The notes under the pieces are model-generated. The model was not told the origin of the DNA. It saw nothing but the letters and a program-made list of their open reading frames with translations, and searched no databases. The position numbers and the translations under genes were made by a program. Below, piece by piece: positions 30,188 through 37,699 of a stretch of 64,000 bases of DNA. Numbering within the stretch: the first letter of the stretch is position 1; every line of letters begins with the position of its first letter. Location of the stretch: NCBI GenBank assembly GCA_004570425.1, contig SPQJ01000019.1, positions 1-64,000 on the forward strand, given 5' to 3'. The DNA comes from Bacillus sp. AZ43. GTDB lineage: Bacteria; Actinomycetota; Actinomycetes; Mycobacteriales; Geodermatophilaceae.

Positions 30188-31657
30188 ATGAACGGGAGAC
30201 CGGACGCCGTCGTCGTCGGCGCGGGGCCCAACGGGCTGGCCGCGGCGCTGCGCCTGTCCGCCGCGGGGCTGCGCGTGCAGGTGGTCGAGGCCGCCGAGCG
30301 ACCCGGCGGGGGCATGCGCACCGAGGAGCTGATGCGCCCCGGCTACCTCCACGACGTGTGCTCGATCGTCCAGCCGATGGCCGCGGCGGCGCCGTTCTTC
30401 CGGGAGTTCGACCCGGAGAGCCGCGGTGTGCGGCTGGTGCACCCCGAGATCAACTTCGCCCACCCGCTCGACGGCGGGCGGGCGTCGCTGTCGTACCGCT
30501 CGCTCGAGCAGACCGCCGCCGGGCTGGGGGCGGACGCCGCTGCCTACCGCCGGCTGTTCGGGCCCCTGGTGGAGCACGGCACCGACGTCGTGGACTTCTT
30601 CCTGACCAGCCGGCTGCGCAGCCTGCCCACCCGCAGCCCGCTGCAGATCGCGCAGTTCGGCCTCAACGGGCTGCCGAACGTCCGATGGCTCGCGCACCGC
30701 TGGTTCGACACCGAGGAGGCGCGTGCGCTGCTCGGCGGCGCAGCCGCGCACGGGATGCTCGACCTCAGCCAGCCGCTGACCTCGGCGCTGGGCATGCTGC
30801 TCACGATGCTGTCCCACCACGTGGGGTGGCCGCTCGTCGAGGGCGGCTCGCAGAAGCTGGCCGACGCGATGGTCACCGCGCTCGAGGAGCAGGGCGGCGA
30901 GGTGGTCACCGGCCACCGGGTCACCGATCTGCGGGAGTTCGAGGGCGTGCCGGCCGTCCTGCTGAACACCACGCCGGAGGCGTTCGTCGACATGGCCGGT
31001 GACCGGGTGCACGAGGGCTACCGCCGCTGGGTCTCGCGCTACCGGCACGGCGCCGGTGTGTTCAAGATCGACTGGATCCTGTCCGAGCCGGTGCCGTGGA
31101 CCAACCCCGACGTCCGCCGGGCGGGGACGATCCACGTCGCCGGCACCCTGGACGAGACGATCGCGGGGGAGCGCGCGCCGAACGAGGGGCGGATCACCGA
31201 CGAGCCGTACGTCCTCGCGGTGCAGCCCACCGTGCCCGACCCCACGCGGGCGCCCGAGGGCGGGCACGTGTTCTGGGCGTACGTGCACGTCCCACACGGC
31301 GCCGATGTCGACATGACCGAGGCCATCGAGAAGCAGATCGAGCGGTTCGCGCCGGGCTTCCGGGACACGGTGGTGGAGCGGTACACCAAGACCGCCGTCG
31401 AGATGGAGGAGTGGAACCCCAGCTACCTGGGCGGCGACATCTCCAACGGCCAGGCCACGCTGCGCCAGATGCTGGCCCGTCCGGTGCCGCGGTGGAACAC
31501 GTACCGGACGCCGGTGACGGGCGTCTACCTCGCGTCGGCGGCGACGCCTCCGGGCCCGGCGGTGCACGGCGCGTGCGGCGACAACGCCGCACGGGTCGCC
31601 CTGCGCGAGGTCTTCGGCGTCCGATCGGTCCCACCGCTGCGCCCGCCCCTCCGCTGA
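30188..31657 (+). CDS. FAD-dependent NAD(P)-binding oxidoreductase (phytoene desaturase-like)
   Basis: A 489-residue flavoprotein. The N-terminal dinucleotide motif is VVGAGPNGLAAALRL, followed by VVEAAERPGGGMRTEEL, and the C-terminal FAD-binding segment reads GVYLASAATPPGPAVHGACGDNAA. This is the pattern of the phytoene desaturase/amine oxidase superfamily, of the large uncharacterised branch often present in actinobacteria. No carotenoid genes are nearby, so the substrate is unknown. It starts 36 bases after meaB. Confidence 0.82.
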   Translation: MNGRPDAVVVGAGPNGLAAALRLSAAGLRVQVVEAAERPGGGMRTEELMRPGYLHDVCSIVQPMAAAAPFFREFDPESRGVRLVHPEINFAHPLDGGRASLSYRSLEQTAAGLGADAAAYRRLFGPLVEHGTDVVDFFLTSRLRSLPTRSPLQIAQFGLNGLPNVRWLAHRWFDTEEARALLGGAAAHGMLDLSQPLTSALGMLLTMLSHHVGWPLVEGGSQKLADAMVTALEEQGGEVVTGHRVTDLREFEGVPAVLLNTTPEAFVDMAGDRVHEGYRRWVSRYRHGAGVFKIDWILSEPVPWTNPDVRRAGTIHVAGTLDETIAGERAPNEGRITDEPYVLAVQPTVPDPTRAPEGGHVFWAYVHVPHGADVDMTEAIEKQIERFAPGFRDTVVERYTKTAVEMEEWNPSYLGGDISNGQATLRQMLARPVPRWNTYRTPVTGVYLASAATPPGPAVHGACGDNAARVALREVFGVRSVPPLRPPLR

Positions 31658-31731
31658 CCCGCGCACGCGCCGGTTGACAGCGCGGGGCGGCCGCGGTCAG
31701 GTACGGGGACGCCGCGGAGCTGGGGGGAACA

Positions 31732-32769
31732 GTGCGCGCACGCGATCCGAGACGATGCATCCTGCCGCCGAACGTGCTCGACCGGCTGGCCCGCTCCGAC
31801 GATCCGGACGTGCGGCGGGCGGCGCTGGACGCGCTCTCGCACGACGTCCGCTTCCGCATCGCGCGGGCCGAGGCGGCGTCCCGCGCGGGCGGACGGCTCG
31901 CGCCGGTGGTCACCTTCGCCCGCATCGGCGGGAAGCCCAACCGGACGATCTACGACCAGCAGCACGCGACGACGCAGACCCTGGGCGTCGTCGTCCGCGC
32001 GGAGGGCCAGCCCGACACGGGGGACGTCGCGGTGACCGAGGCCTACGACGGGCTGGGTGCCACCTACGACCTCTACTGGAGCGAGTTCCAGCGCGACTCG
32101 ATCGACGGGCAGGGCCGCACGCTGCACGGCTGCGTGCACTACGGGCAGGACTACGCCAACGCCTTCTGGGACGGCCGCGCGATGTGGTTCGGCGACGGCG
32201 ACGGCCGCATGCTGCTGCGGACGACCCAGGGCCTCGACGTCATCGGCCACGAGCTCACCCACGGCGTCGTCCAGTTCGAGGCCAACCTCGTCTACTCGGG
32301 GATGTCCGGCGCGCTGAACGAGTCCATCTCCGACGCCTTCGGGATCATGGTCAAGCAGCGGGCGCTCGGCCAGGACGTGACGACGTCGGACTGGCTGATC
32401 GGCGCCGACATCGTCGGCCCGGCGCTGCCGGGGGCGCTGCGGTCGATGAAGGAGCCGGGCACCGCCAACCCGGCCGACGAGCAGCCCGCCGACATGGACG
32501 GCTACCTGCCCGACGGCGACGTGCACCTCAACTCGGGCATCCCGAACAAGGCGTTCCACGTGCTCGCCACGACCCTCGGCGGCCGGGCGTGGGACGCGGC
32601 GGGCCCGATCTGGTACGGCGCGCTGCGGGACGCGCGGTTGAGCCCGACCGCCACGTTCACCGACTTCGCGCGGCTGAACCTGCTGTTCGCGCAGTCGACC
32701 TACGGGCACACCAGCACGGAGGCCGACGCGGTCCGGGGTTCGTGGGACGCGGTGAAGGTGCCACTCTGA
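31732..32769 (+). CDS. M4-family (protealysin-like) zinc metalloprotease
   Basis: A 345-residue thermolysin-family protease. Zinc ligands are His173 and His177 in HELTH and Glu197 in NESISDAFG, exactly 24 residues after the first His as in thermolysin; Glu174 is the general base. The calcium-site region is present, and SGIPNKAFHVL holds the catalytic-domain Asn/His segment. There is no signal peptide; the roughly 50-residue N-terminal piece starting CILPPNVLDRL resembles the short propeptide of protealysin. The GTG follows GGGGGGAAC. The next gene encodes a predicted inhibitor. Confidence 0.92.
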   Translation: MRARDPRRCILPPNVLDRLARSDDPDVRRAALDALSHDVRFRIARAEAASRAGGRLAPVVTFARIGGKPNRTIYDQQHATTQTLGVVVRAEGQPDTGDVAVTEAYDGLGATYDLYWSEFQRDSIDGQGRTLHGCVHYGQDYANAFWDGRAMWFGDGDGRMLLRTTQGLDVIGHELTHGVVQFEANLVYSGMSGALNESISDAFGIMVKQRALGQDVTTSDWLIGADIVGPALPGALRSMKEPGTANPADEQPADMDGYLPDGDVHLNSGIPNKAFHVLATTLGGRAWDAAGPIWYGALRDARLSPTATFTDFARLNLLFAQSTYGHTSTEADAVRGSWDAVKVPL

Positions 32770-32773
32770 CCGG

Positions 32774-33082
32774 GTGCGCATCCGGGTTCGCCGCGTGGGC
32801 GGCATCGCAGGCAACGTGGCGCTGGCCGCCGAGCTCGAGACGTCGGGGCTGCCCTCGCCCGACGCGTCGCGGTTGGAGGCCGCGGTCACCGGGCTGCCGT
32901 GGGGAGGGGGCGACGTCGCCCCGGCCCGTCCCGACGCGTTCCGCTACGAGGTGGACCTGCCCGACGAGCCGGGCCGGGGGACGGCGGTGCTCGACGAGAC
33001 CGGGCTCGAGGGCGACCTCGCGCCGCTGCGCAGCCACCTGCAGCAGAACGGGACGGTCGAGCCCGCCCGGCGGCGCGGGTGA
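32774..33082 (+). CDS. emfourin-like protease inhibitor
   Basis: A 102-residue protein starting four bases after the M4 protease stop. Its pattern (MRIRVRRVGGIAGN..., a central PDAFRYEVDL strand, a C-terminal LRSHLQQ helix) fits emfourin, the small proteinaceous inhibitor found next to protealysin-like genes. It should bind and block the neighbouring protease in the cytoplasm before or after release. The family call rests on position plus recognisable pattern. Confidence 0.75.
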   Translation: MRIRVRRVGGIAGNVALAAELETSGLPSPDASRLEAAVTGLPWGGGDVAPARPDAFRYEVDLPDEPGRGTAVLDETGLEGDLAPLRSHLQQNGTVEPARRRG

Positions 33083-33104
33083 CCGCGCCGCCGCGCGGAC
33101 CGGG

Positions 33105-33614
33105 TCAGGCGATGCGGCGGGCGAAGGAGTAGCCCTCCATGTCGACGCTGCGCTGCGAGACGCCGGTCGACTCGTTGCCGGCGTCGACCATCTGACCGTC
33201 GCCGACGTAGATGCCGACGTGGCTCACCGGCTCGTAGAAGAAGACGAGGTCGCCGGGCAGCAGCTGGTCTCGGGAGACCGGGGTGCCCATCTCGGACTGG
33301 CTGCGGCTGGAGTGCGGCAGCTCGATGCCGGCGGCGCGGTAGGCGTACTGGGTCAGCCCGGAGCAGTCGAAGGTGTCCGGGCCCGCGCCGCCGTACTCGT
33401 AGGCCTTGCCGACCTGGGCGCGTGCGGTGTCGACGGCGGTCTGCGCGGCCGCGGAGGGCGCGGCGGTCGAGGAGGCGGCCGGCGCGGGAGCCGGCTCGGC
33501 CGCCACGGCGGCGCCGGGGGCCAGGCCGATCGCCAGCGAGGCGGCGGCCCCGGTGAGGAGCCCGGCGCCGAGGCGGCGGGTGCGGAGTCGGGAGTTCGGG
33601 CGAGTGGTCACCAT
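33105..33614 (-). CDS. secreted NlpC/P60 peptidoglycan endopeptidase
   Basis: A 169-residue exported hydrolase. A basic N-terminus with twin Arg, a hydrophobic stretch and an AVAAEP cleavage region make a signal peptide; a short Ala/Pro linker leads to an NlpC/P60 domain. The catalytic Cys is Cys84 in DTFDCSGL, the His is in SHVGIYVGDG, and the third polar residue is probably the Asn of VDAGN. Such enzymes cut peptide stems of peptidoglycan. ATG 33614 has AGGAGAG upstream. It is convergent with the emfourin gene. Confidence 0.9.
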   Translation of the reverse strand: MVTTRPNSRLRTRRLGAGLLTGAAASLAIGLAPGAAVAAEPAPAPAASSTAAPSAAAQTAVDTARAQVGKAYEYGGAGPDTFDCSGLTQYAYRAAGIELPHSSRSQSEMGTPVSRDQLLPGDLVFFYEPVSHVGIYVGDGQMVDAGNESTGVSQRSVDMEGYSFARRIA

Positions 33615-33789
33615 GCGGTGGCTCTCCTTCCGTTCGCCCGCCGCGGCGCGCGGCACACCGCTGACGAGGGGCGTGGGAGCGCGGTTCGCTCGCCGGGCGG
33701 GCCCTGTCGGGCGCACCGCTCCGGGGCCGCGGCGGTACCGGTCCCGGGGCCACCCTCGTCGGGCGGCGACCACCCGGCCGGCGTCATCG

Positions 33790-33861
33790 ACCGTACGAAG
33801 GGCGTGCGGCGACCACAACCGCGGGATCGACATGTCGCCACGTCGACGAGCTGACATGTCG
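33790..33861 (-). promoter_or_regulatory. promoter and twin palindromes in the 326-base gap before the NlpC/P60 gene
   Basis: On the minus strand, TTGTGG (33813-33818) and TACGGT (33790-33795) are 17 bases apart, a plausible promoter. It would leave a GC-rich leader of about 165 bases before the ATG. Just upstream of the -35 lie two copies of GACATGTC: CGACATGTCG (33828-33837) is a perfect palindrome, and TGACATGTCG (33852-33861) has one mismatch. Their centres are 24 bases apart. The position suggests an activator. I see no gene in the rest of the gap (33615-33940). Confidence 0.4.
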
Positions 33862-33940
33862 CGCCAGCAGCGGGAATACGGGCGGCGTTGTGGACCGGGT
33901 CACACCGAGATGCGGCGGAGGCCGCCTACGACTGCGCCCG

Positions 33941-34831
33941 TTACCGGATCAGTGCTGATCTCGATGCCAGGACGCGCTCGATCCGGGACAGGAGGAGATC
34001 CGGCCGGTGCAGGTCGGCCGCGGTGACGAAGACGACGAGCCAGCCCGCCGCCGTCAGCCGGTTCAGCCGTCTCCGGTCGCGGCCGAACTGGCCCGGCTCC
34101 CCGTGCCACGCGCCGTCGTACTCGAGCGCGACACGCAGTTCCGGCCAGGCGAAGTCGACGCGAGCGATCTCGCGGCCACCGTCCCGGATGCGGCACTGGG
34201 CGACGGGGTCGGGCAGCGCCGACCGGTGGAGCAGGAGACGGAGCCGGGTCTCCTGAGGCGACTCGGCCAGCCCGTCCGCGAGCCGGGTCACGGCTCTGAT
34301 GTGCCGGCAGTCCCGGCCGGTCAGGTCGTCGGCGGCCGCGCGCACCTCGTCGAGGAAGACGAACCCAGGCAGCAGGAACCTGTCGAGAGCGACTACCGCC
34401 TCGTCGCGCGGCCGGATCCGGCAGAGGTCGAGGGCGGTGCGCAGGGCGCTCGTGCACCGGACGCCCCGGCGTCCGGTGACTTCGTCAGGCAGCAGGGCCC
34501 GTCGGTTGAGGGTCAGGCCGGACCGGGAGCTCGCACCGGCGCCCGGAAGGACGGTGCAGTCGACCGGATCGTCGACGTCGGCCAGGTCGACGCCCCAGAG
34601 GACCGCCGCCGTGCGGCCACTCGCGACCGCACCCGGGATGAGAAGCGCCGCCGCCTCGGCGCGCAGCTCGTGGGTGACGGGCAGGGACGCGCAGGCGTAG
34701 ACGTCGGGGAACAGCCGACGCCACGCCGTGCTCTGCAGCTGGTGACGGGTGAGCTGCCCGGTCCGGACCGCCCGCGAGCCGCGGAAGACGGAGGCTCGCA
34801 ACTCGGCAGGGCGATGAGGACGTCGTGGCAC
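33941..34831 (-). CDS. AbiEi-like N-terminus with DUF559 (Vsr-like) endonuclease domain
   Basis: A 296-residue protein of a type numerous in soil actinobacteria. The N-terminal half (LTRHQLQSTAWRRLFPDVYA..., ASGRTAAVLWGV) resembles the AbiEi-type helix-turn-helix region. The C-terminal half has the DUF559 core: RVDFAWPELRVALEYDGAWH, then RDRRRLNRLTAAGWLVVFVT. The core resembles very-short-patch-repair nucleases, with Asp/Glu residues that could bind metal. No toxin partner is adjacent, so a toxin-antitoxin role is not supported. The GTG start is the first in frame. Confidence 0.7.
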   Translation of the reverse strand: MPRRPHRPAELRASVFRGSRAVRTGQLTRHQLQSTAWRRLFPDVYACASLPVTHELRAEAAALLIPGAVASGRTAAVLWGVDLADVDDPVDCTVLPGAGASSRSGLTLNRRALLPDEVTGRRGVRCTSALRTALDLCRIRPRDEAVVALDRFLLPGFVFLDEVRAAADDLTGRDCRHIRAVTRLADGLAESPQETRLRLLLHRSALPDPVAQCRIRDGGREIARVDFAWPELRVALEYDGAWHGEPGQFGRDRRRLNRLTAAGWLVVFVTAADLHRPDLLLSRIERVLASRSALIR

Positions 34832-34962
34832 CGGGGCACGATCGCCGATCTGGCTCGGCGGCGTGCCGGTCGTCCACAGGACCCCATCGAGAAGCGAGCC
34901 AGACCGGTATCCCGGTCGGGTGACACCGGTCCCTCACTGATCTCGGCGCATTCCGGCGCCGG

Positions 34963-34968
34963 TAGCGT
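34963..34968 (+). promoter_or_regulatory. -10 box (TAGCGT) before the MarR gene
   Basis: TAGCGT ends seven bases before ATG 34976, suggesting a leaderless message. It also argues that the long open frame upstream, antisense to the DUF559 gene, is not part of the regulator. Confidence 0.45.
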
Positions 34969-34975
34969 TCCGCGC

Positions 34976-35497
34976 ATGGTCCGACCGCTGGGGCTGCCCT
35001 TCGACCCCATCGAGCGGGCCGCCCAGACCTGGGAGCAGCGCTTCGGCCCCGCCTCGGCGATGCGCGCCGCGACGAGCGTCTTCCGGGTCCAGCAGATCCT
35101 GCTCGCCCGCTTCGACGAGGTGCTCAAGCCGCACGCGCTGACCTTCGCCCGGTACGAGGTGCTGGTGCTGCTCACGTTCAGCCGCGCCGGCGAGCTGCCG
35201 CTCAAGGTCATCGGCAGCCGCCTGATGGTGCATCCGACCAGCGTCACCAACGCGATCGACCGGCTGGTGGCGGCCGGGTACGTGCGCCGGCGTCCCAACC
35301 CCGACGACGGTCGCGGCGTCCTGGCCGGCATCACCGATGCGGGCCGGGCGGTGGTCGAGGTCGCGACGACGGCGCTCACCGACCTCGACTTCGGCCTCGC
35401 CGACCTCTCCGAGGACGAGCGGACGGCGCTCTTCGAGACGCTCCGCACGGTCCGCCTGGGCGCCGGCGACGTCCGGGACGCCACCCCGGGCGGATGA
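34976..35497 (+). CDS. MarR-family transcriptional regulator
   Basis: A 173-residue winged-helix regulator. The recognition segment is LPLKVIGSRLMVHPTSVTNAIDRLVAAGYV and the wing reads RRPNPDDGRGVLAGITDAG, the classic MarR Asp/Arg turn. It is 36 bases upstream of the isobutyryl-CoA mutase gene on the same strand, and a palindrome of the right size covers the promoter between them. Acyl-CoA or a related small molecule is a plausible ligand, but this is an inference. Confidence 0.9.
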   Translation: MVRPLGLPFDPIERAAQTWEQRFGPASAMRAATSVFRVQQILLARFDEVLKPHALTFARYEVLVLLTFSRAGELPLKVIGSRLMVHPTSVTNAIDRLVAAGYVRRRPNPDDGRGVLAGITDAGRAVVEVATTALTDLDFGLADLSEDERTALFETLRTVRLGAGDVRDATPGG

Positions 35498-35505
35498 TCG
35501 ACGGA

Positions 35506-35529
35506 AGATAGTTGGACGTCCTACTATCT
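35506..35529. promoter_or_regulatory. 24-base palindromic operator overlapping the icmA promoter
   Basis: Arms AGATAGTTGGA and TCCTACTATCT surround CG; 10 of 11 pairs match. The right arm contains TACTAT (35522-35527), which ends six bases before the icmA ATG and fits a -10 box of a leaderless message. A possible -35 (TCGACG) is 18 bases upstream of it. A repressor here, probably the adjacent MarR protein, would block transcription. Confidence 0.6.
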
Positions 35530-35533
35530 GGTC

Positions 35534-37213
35534 ATGGCACAGGACGCCGCCCAGCGGTGGCAGCAGCGGTACGACGCGGCGATGGCCACGGGCCTGGTCC
35601 GGGACGCCGACTTCACGACGCTGTCCGGCGTCGAGGTCGACCCCGTCTACGGGCCGGCCGACGAGAGCGCGGTCGAGAACTTCGAGCGCATCGGCTATCC
35701 CGGTGAGTTCCCGTTCACCCGCGGCCTGCACGCCACGGGCTACCGCGGCCGGGCGTGGACGATCCGCCAGTTCGCGGGCTTCGGGAACGCCCGGCAGACC
35801 AACGAGCGCTACCGGATGATCCTGGCCGAGGGCGGGGGAGGTCTCTCCGTCGCCTTCGACATGCCCACCCTCATGGGGCGCGACTCCGACGACCCCCGTG
35901 CGCTCGGCGAGGTCGGGCACTGCGGCGTCGCCATCGACAGCGCCGCCGACATGGACGTCCTGTTCGACGGCATCGACCTGGCGGCGACGACGACGTCGAT
36001 GACGATCAGCGGCCCCGCCGTCCCGGTGTTCTGCATGTACCTCGTGGCCGCCGAGCGCCAGGGTGCCGACGTCGGGACGCTCAACGGCACCCTGCAGACC
36101 GACATCTTCAAGGAGTACATCGCGCAGAAGGAGTGGCTCTTCGCCCCCGAGCCGCACCTGCGCCTGATCGGCGACCTCATGGAGTACTGCGCGGAGAACA
36201 TCCCCGCGTACAAGCCGATCTCCGTCTCCGGCTACCACATCCGCGAGGCCGGCTCCACCGCCGCGCAGGAGCTCGCCTACACGCTGGCCGACGGCTTCGC
36301 CTACGTGGAGCTGGGTCTCTCCCGCGGCCTGGACATCGAGAAGTTCGCGCCCGGCCTGTCCTTCTTCTTCGACGCGCACATCGACTTCTTCGAGGAGATC
36401 GCGAAGTTCCGTGCCGCTCGCCGGATCTGGGCCCGGTGGCTGCGCGACGTCTACGGGGCGACGACGGACAAGGCGCAGCAGCTTCGGTTCCACACGCAGA
36501 CCGCCGGGGTGTCGCTGACCGCCCAGCAGCCGGACAACAACATCGTCCGGACGGCGATCGAGGCGCTGTCCGCCGTTCTCGGCGGAACCCAGTCGCTGCA
36601 CACCAACGCCCTCGACGAGGTGCTGGCCCTGCCCAGTGCCAGGGCCGCGCAGATCGCGCTGCGCACCCAGCAGGTCATCGCCGAGGAGACCGGCGTCATG
36701 AACGTCGCCGACCCGCTGGGTGGCTCCTGGTACGTCGAGGCGCTCACCGACGAGCTCGAGCGGCAGGCCGAGGAGATCTTCGCCCGGATCCGCGACATGG
36801 GCGCCGACGGGACGATGACCAGCGGCATCCTCCGCGGCATCGAGGACGGCTGGTTCACCGGGGAGATCGCCGAGGCGGCCTTCGTCTACCAGCGCGCGCT
36901 GGAGAAGGGCGACAAGAAGGTCGTCGGCGTCAACACGCTGACCGGCACCGTGCAGGGCGAGGAGCCGCTGCAGATCCTGCGCGTGAGCCACGAGGTCGAG
37001 CGCGAGCAGAAGGCCGAGCTGGCGGCCCGTCGGCAGCGCCGGGACGACGCCGCCGCGCGGGCCGCCGTGGAGCGGATGGTGGCGGTGTCGCGCACGGAGC
37101 AGAACATGGTGCCGGCGATGCTCGACGCCGTCCGTGCCGAGGCCACCCTCGGCGAGATCTGCGACGCCCTCCGGGCCGAGTGGGGGAGCTACACCGAGCC
37201 CGCCCGGTTCTGA
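35534..37213 (+). CDS. icmA: isobutyryl-CoA mutase large subunit (IcmA type)
   Basis: A 559-residue mutase substrate subunit without a B12 domain, so it needs a separate small subunit that is not in the window. The two specificity residues of methylmalonyl-CoA mutase (Y89, R207) are Phe80 (WTIRQFAGF) and Gln198 (AQKEWLF), the same residues at the same numbers as in Streptomyces IcmA. This predicts isomerisation of isobutyryl-CoA and n-butyryl-CoA. The SGYH motif with the catalytic His and the [11 protein letters not shown] segment are present. A MarR gene and palindrome precede it. The 2-hydroxyisobutyryl-CoA mutase type has Ile at the first position, so is less likely. Confidence 0.88.
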   Translation: MAQDAAQRWQQRYDAAMATGLVRDADFTTLSGVEVDPVYGPADESAVENFERIGYPGEFPFTRGLHATGYRGRAWTIRQFAGFGNARQTNERYRMILAEGGGGLSVAFDMPTLMGRDSDDPRALGEVGHCGVAIDSAADMDVLFDGIDLAATTTSMTISGPAVPVFCMYLVAAERQGADVGTLNGTLQTDIFKEYIAQKEWLFAPEPHLRLIGDLMEYCAENIPAYKPISVSGYHIREAGSTAAQELAYTLADGFAYVELGLSRGLDIEKFAPGLSFFFDAHIDFFEEIAKFRAARRIWARWLRDVYGATTDKAQQLRFHTQTAGVSLTAQQPDNNIVRTAIEALSAVLGGTQSLHTNALDEVLALPSARAAQIALRTQQVIAEETGVMNVADPLGGSWYVEALTDELERQAEEIFARIRDMGADGTMTSGILRGIEDGWFTGEIAEAAFVYQRALEKGDKKVVGVNTLTGTVQGEEPLQILRVSHEVEREQKAELAARRQRRDDAAARAAVERMVAVSRTEQNMVPAMLDAVRAEATLGEICDALRAEWGSYTEPARF

Positions 37214-37238
37214 CGTACCCCTGGGCCATGCTCCCGGC

Positions 37239-37598
37239 ATGGCTGACACGCACCGGCACCACGCCATCGACTACGTCGAGCTGACCGTCACCGACCTCGG
37301 ACGGGCGAAGCGCTTCTACGCCGAGGCCTTCGGCTGGGAGTTCACCGACTACGGCCCCGGGTACGCCGGCATCCGCGATGCCGACGGCGAGGTCGGCGGA
37401 CTCCGGCTCGACACGGAGCCGCCGAAGGCCGGAGGCCCGCTGGTGCTGCTGTTCTCGGCCGACCTCGACGGGACGGTCGCGTCGGTGGAGGCGGCCGGCG
37501 GCACGGTCACCGACGGCCCGTACGACTTCCCCGGCGGCCGTCGCTTCCACTTCCGCGACCCCAGCGGGAACCAGCTCGGCGCCTGGGGGCAGGCCTGA
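37239..37598 (+). CDS. VOC-family (glyoxalase-like) protein
   Basis: A 119-residue single VOC domain with the pattern YVELTVTDLGRAKRFYAEAFGWEFTDY in its first half and RRFHFRDPSGNQLGAW at its end. The Glu and His at metal positions are present, but the substrate cannot be told. ATG 37239 is chosen because the upstream part of the frame reads through the icmA tail. The gap to icmA is 25 bases, so the two may share a transcript. Confidence 0.8.
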   Translation: MADTHRHHAIDYVELTVTDLGRAKRFYAEAFGWEFTDYGPGYAGIRDADGEVGGLRLDTEPPKAGGPLVLLFSADLDGTVASVEAAGGTVTDGPYDFPGGRRFHFRDPSGNQLGAWGQA

Positions 37599-37629
37599 CG
37601 CCCGGGTTCTGACCTTTCTCGGTCCGTAA

Positions 37630-37645
37630 GTTACCGGCGCGTAAC
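37630..37645. promoter_or_regulatory. operator-like dyad before the penicillin acylase gene
   Basis: GTTACCGGCGCGTAAC has the left half GTTACC and right half CGTAAC, one mismatch from a perfect dyad, and shares its first 10 bases except for the second with the site before meaA. It is 54 bases before the acylase GTG. Confidence 0.45.
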
Positions 37646-37699
37646 CGGCCGCGATGTGCCCTCGTTCACACGGCACCACTCCCGGACCCGGAGGTCGCC

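Noticed and set aside
31674-31707. A sigma-70 promoter (TTGACA) before the M4 protease
   Set aside because: The only candidate -10 (TACGGG) is 22 bases away and lacks the final T.
33615-33795. A c-di-AMP (ydaO) riboswitch before the NlpC/P60 gene
   Set aside because: Position, leader length and gene type fit, but I could not find the conserved GGGGAACC, GGGUGAAUC and GACAGCUAACC elements in order.
34007-34975. An N-terminal extension of the MarR regulator by 323 codons
   Set aside because: It is antisense to the DUF559 gene, has no recognisable domain, and ATG 34976 has a properly placed TAGCGT box and normal family length.
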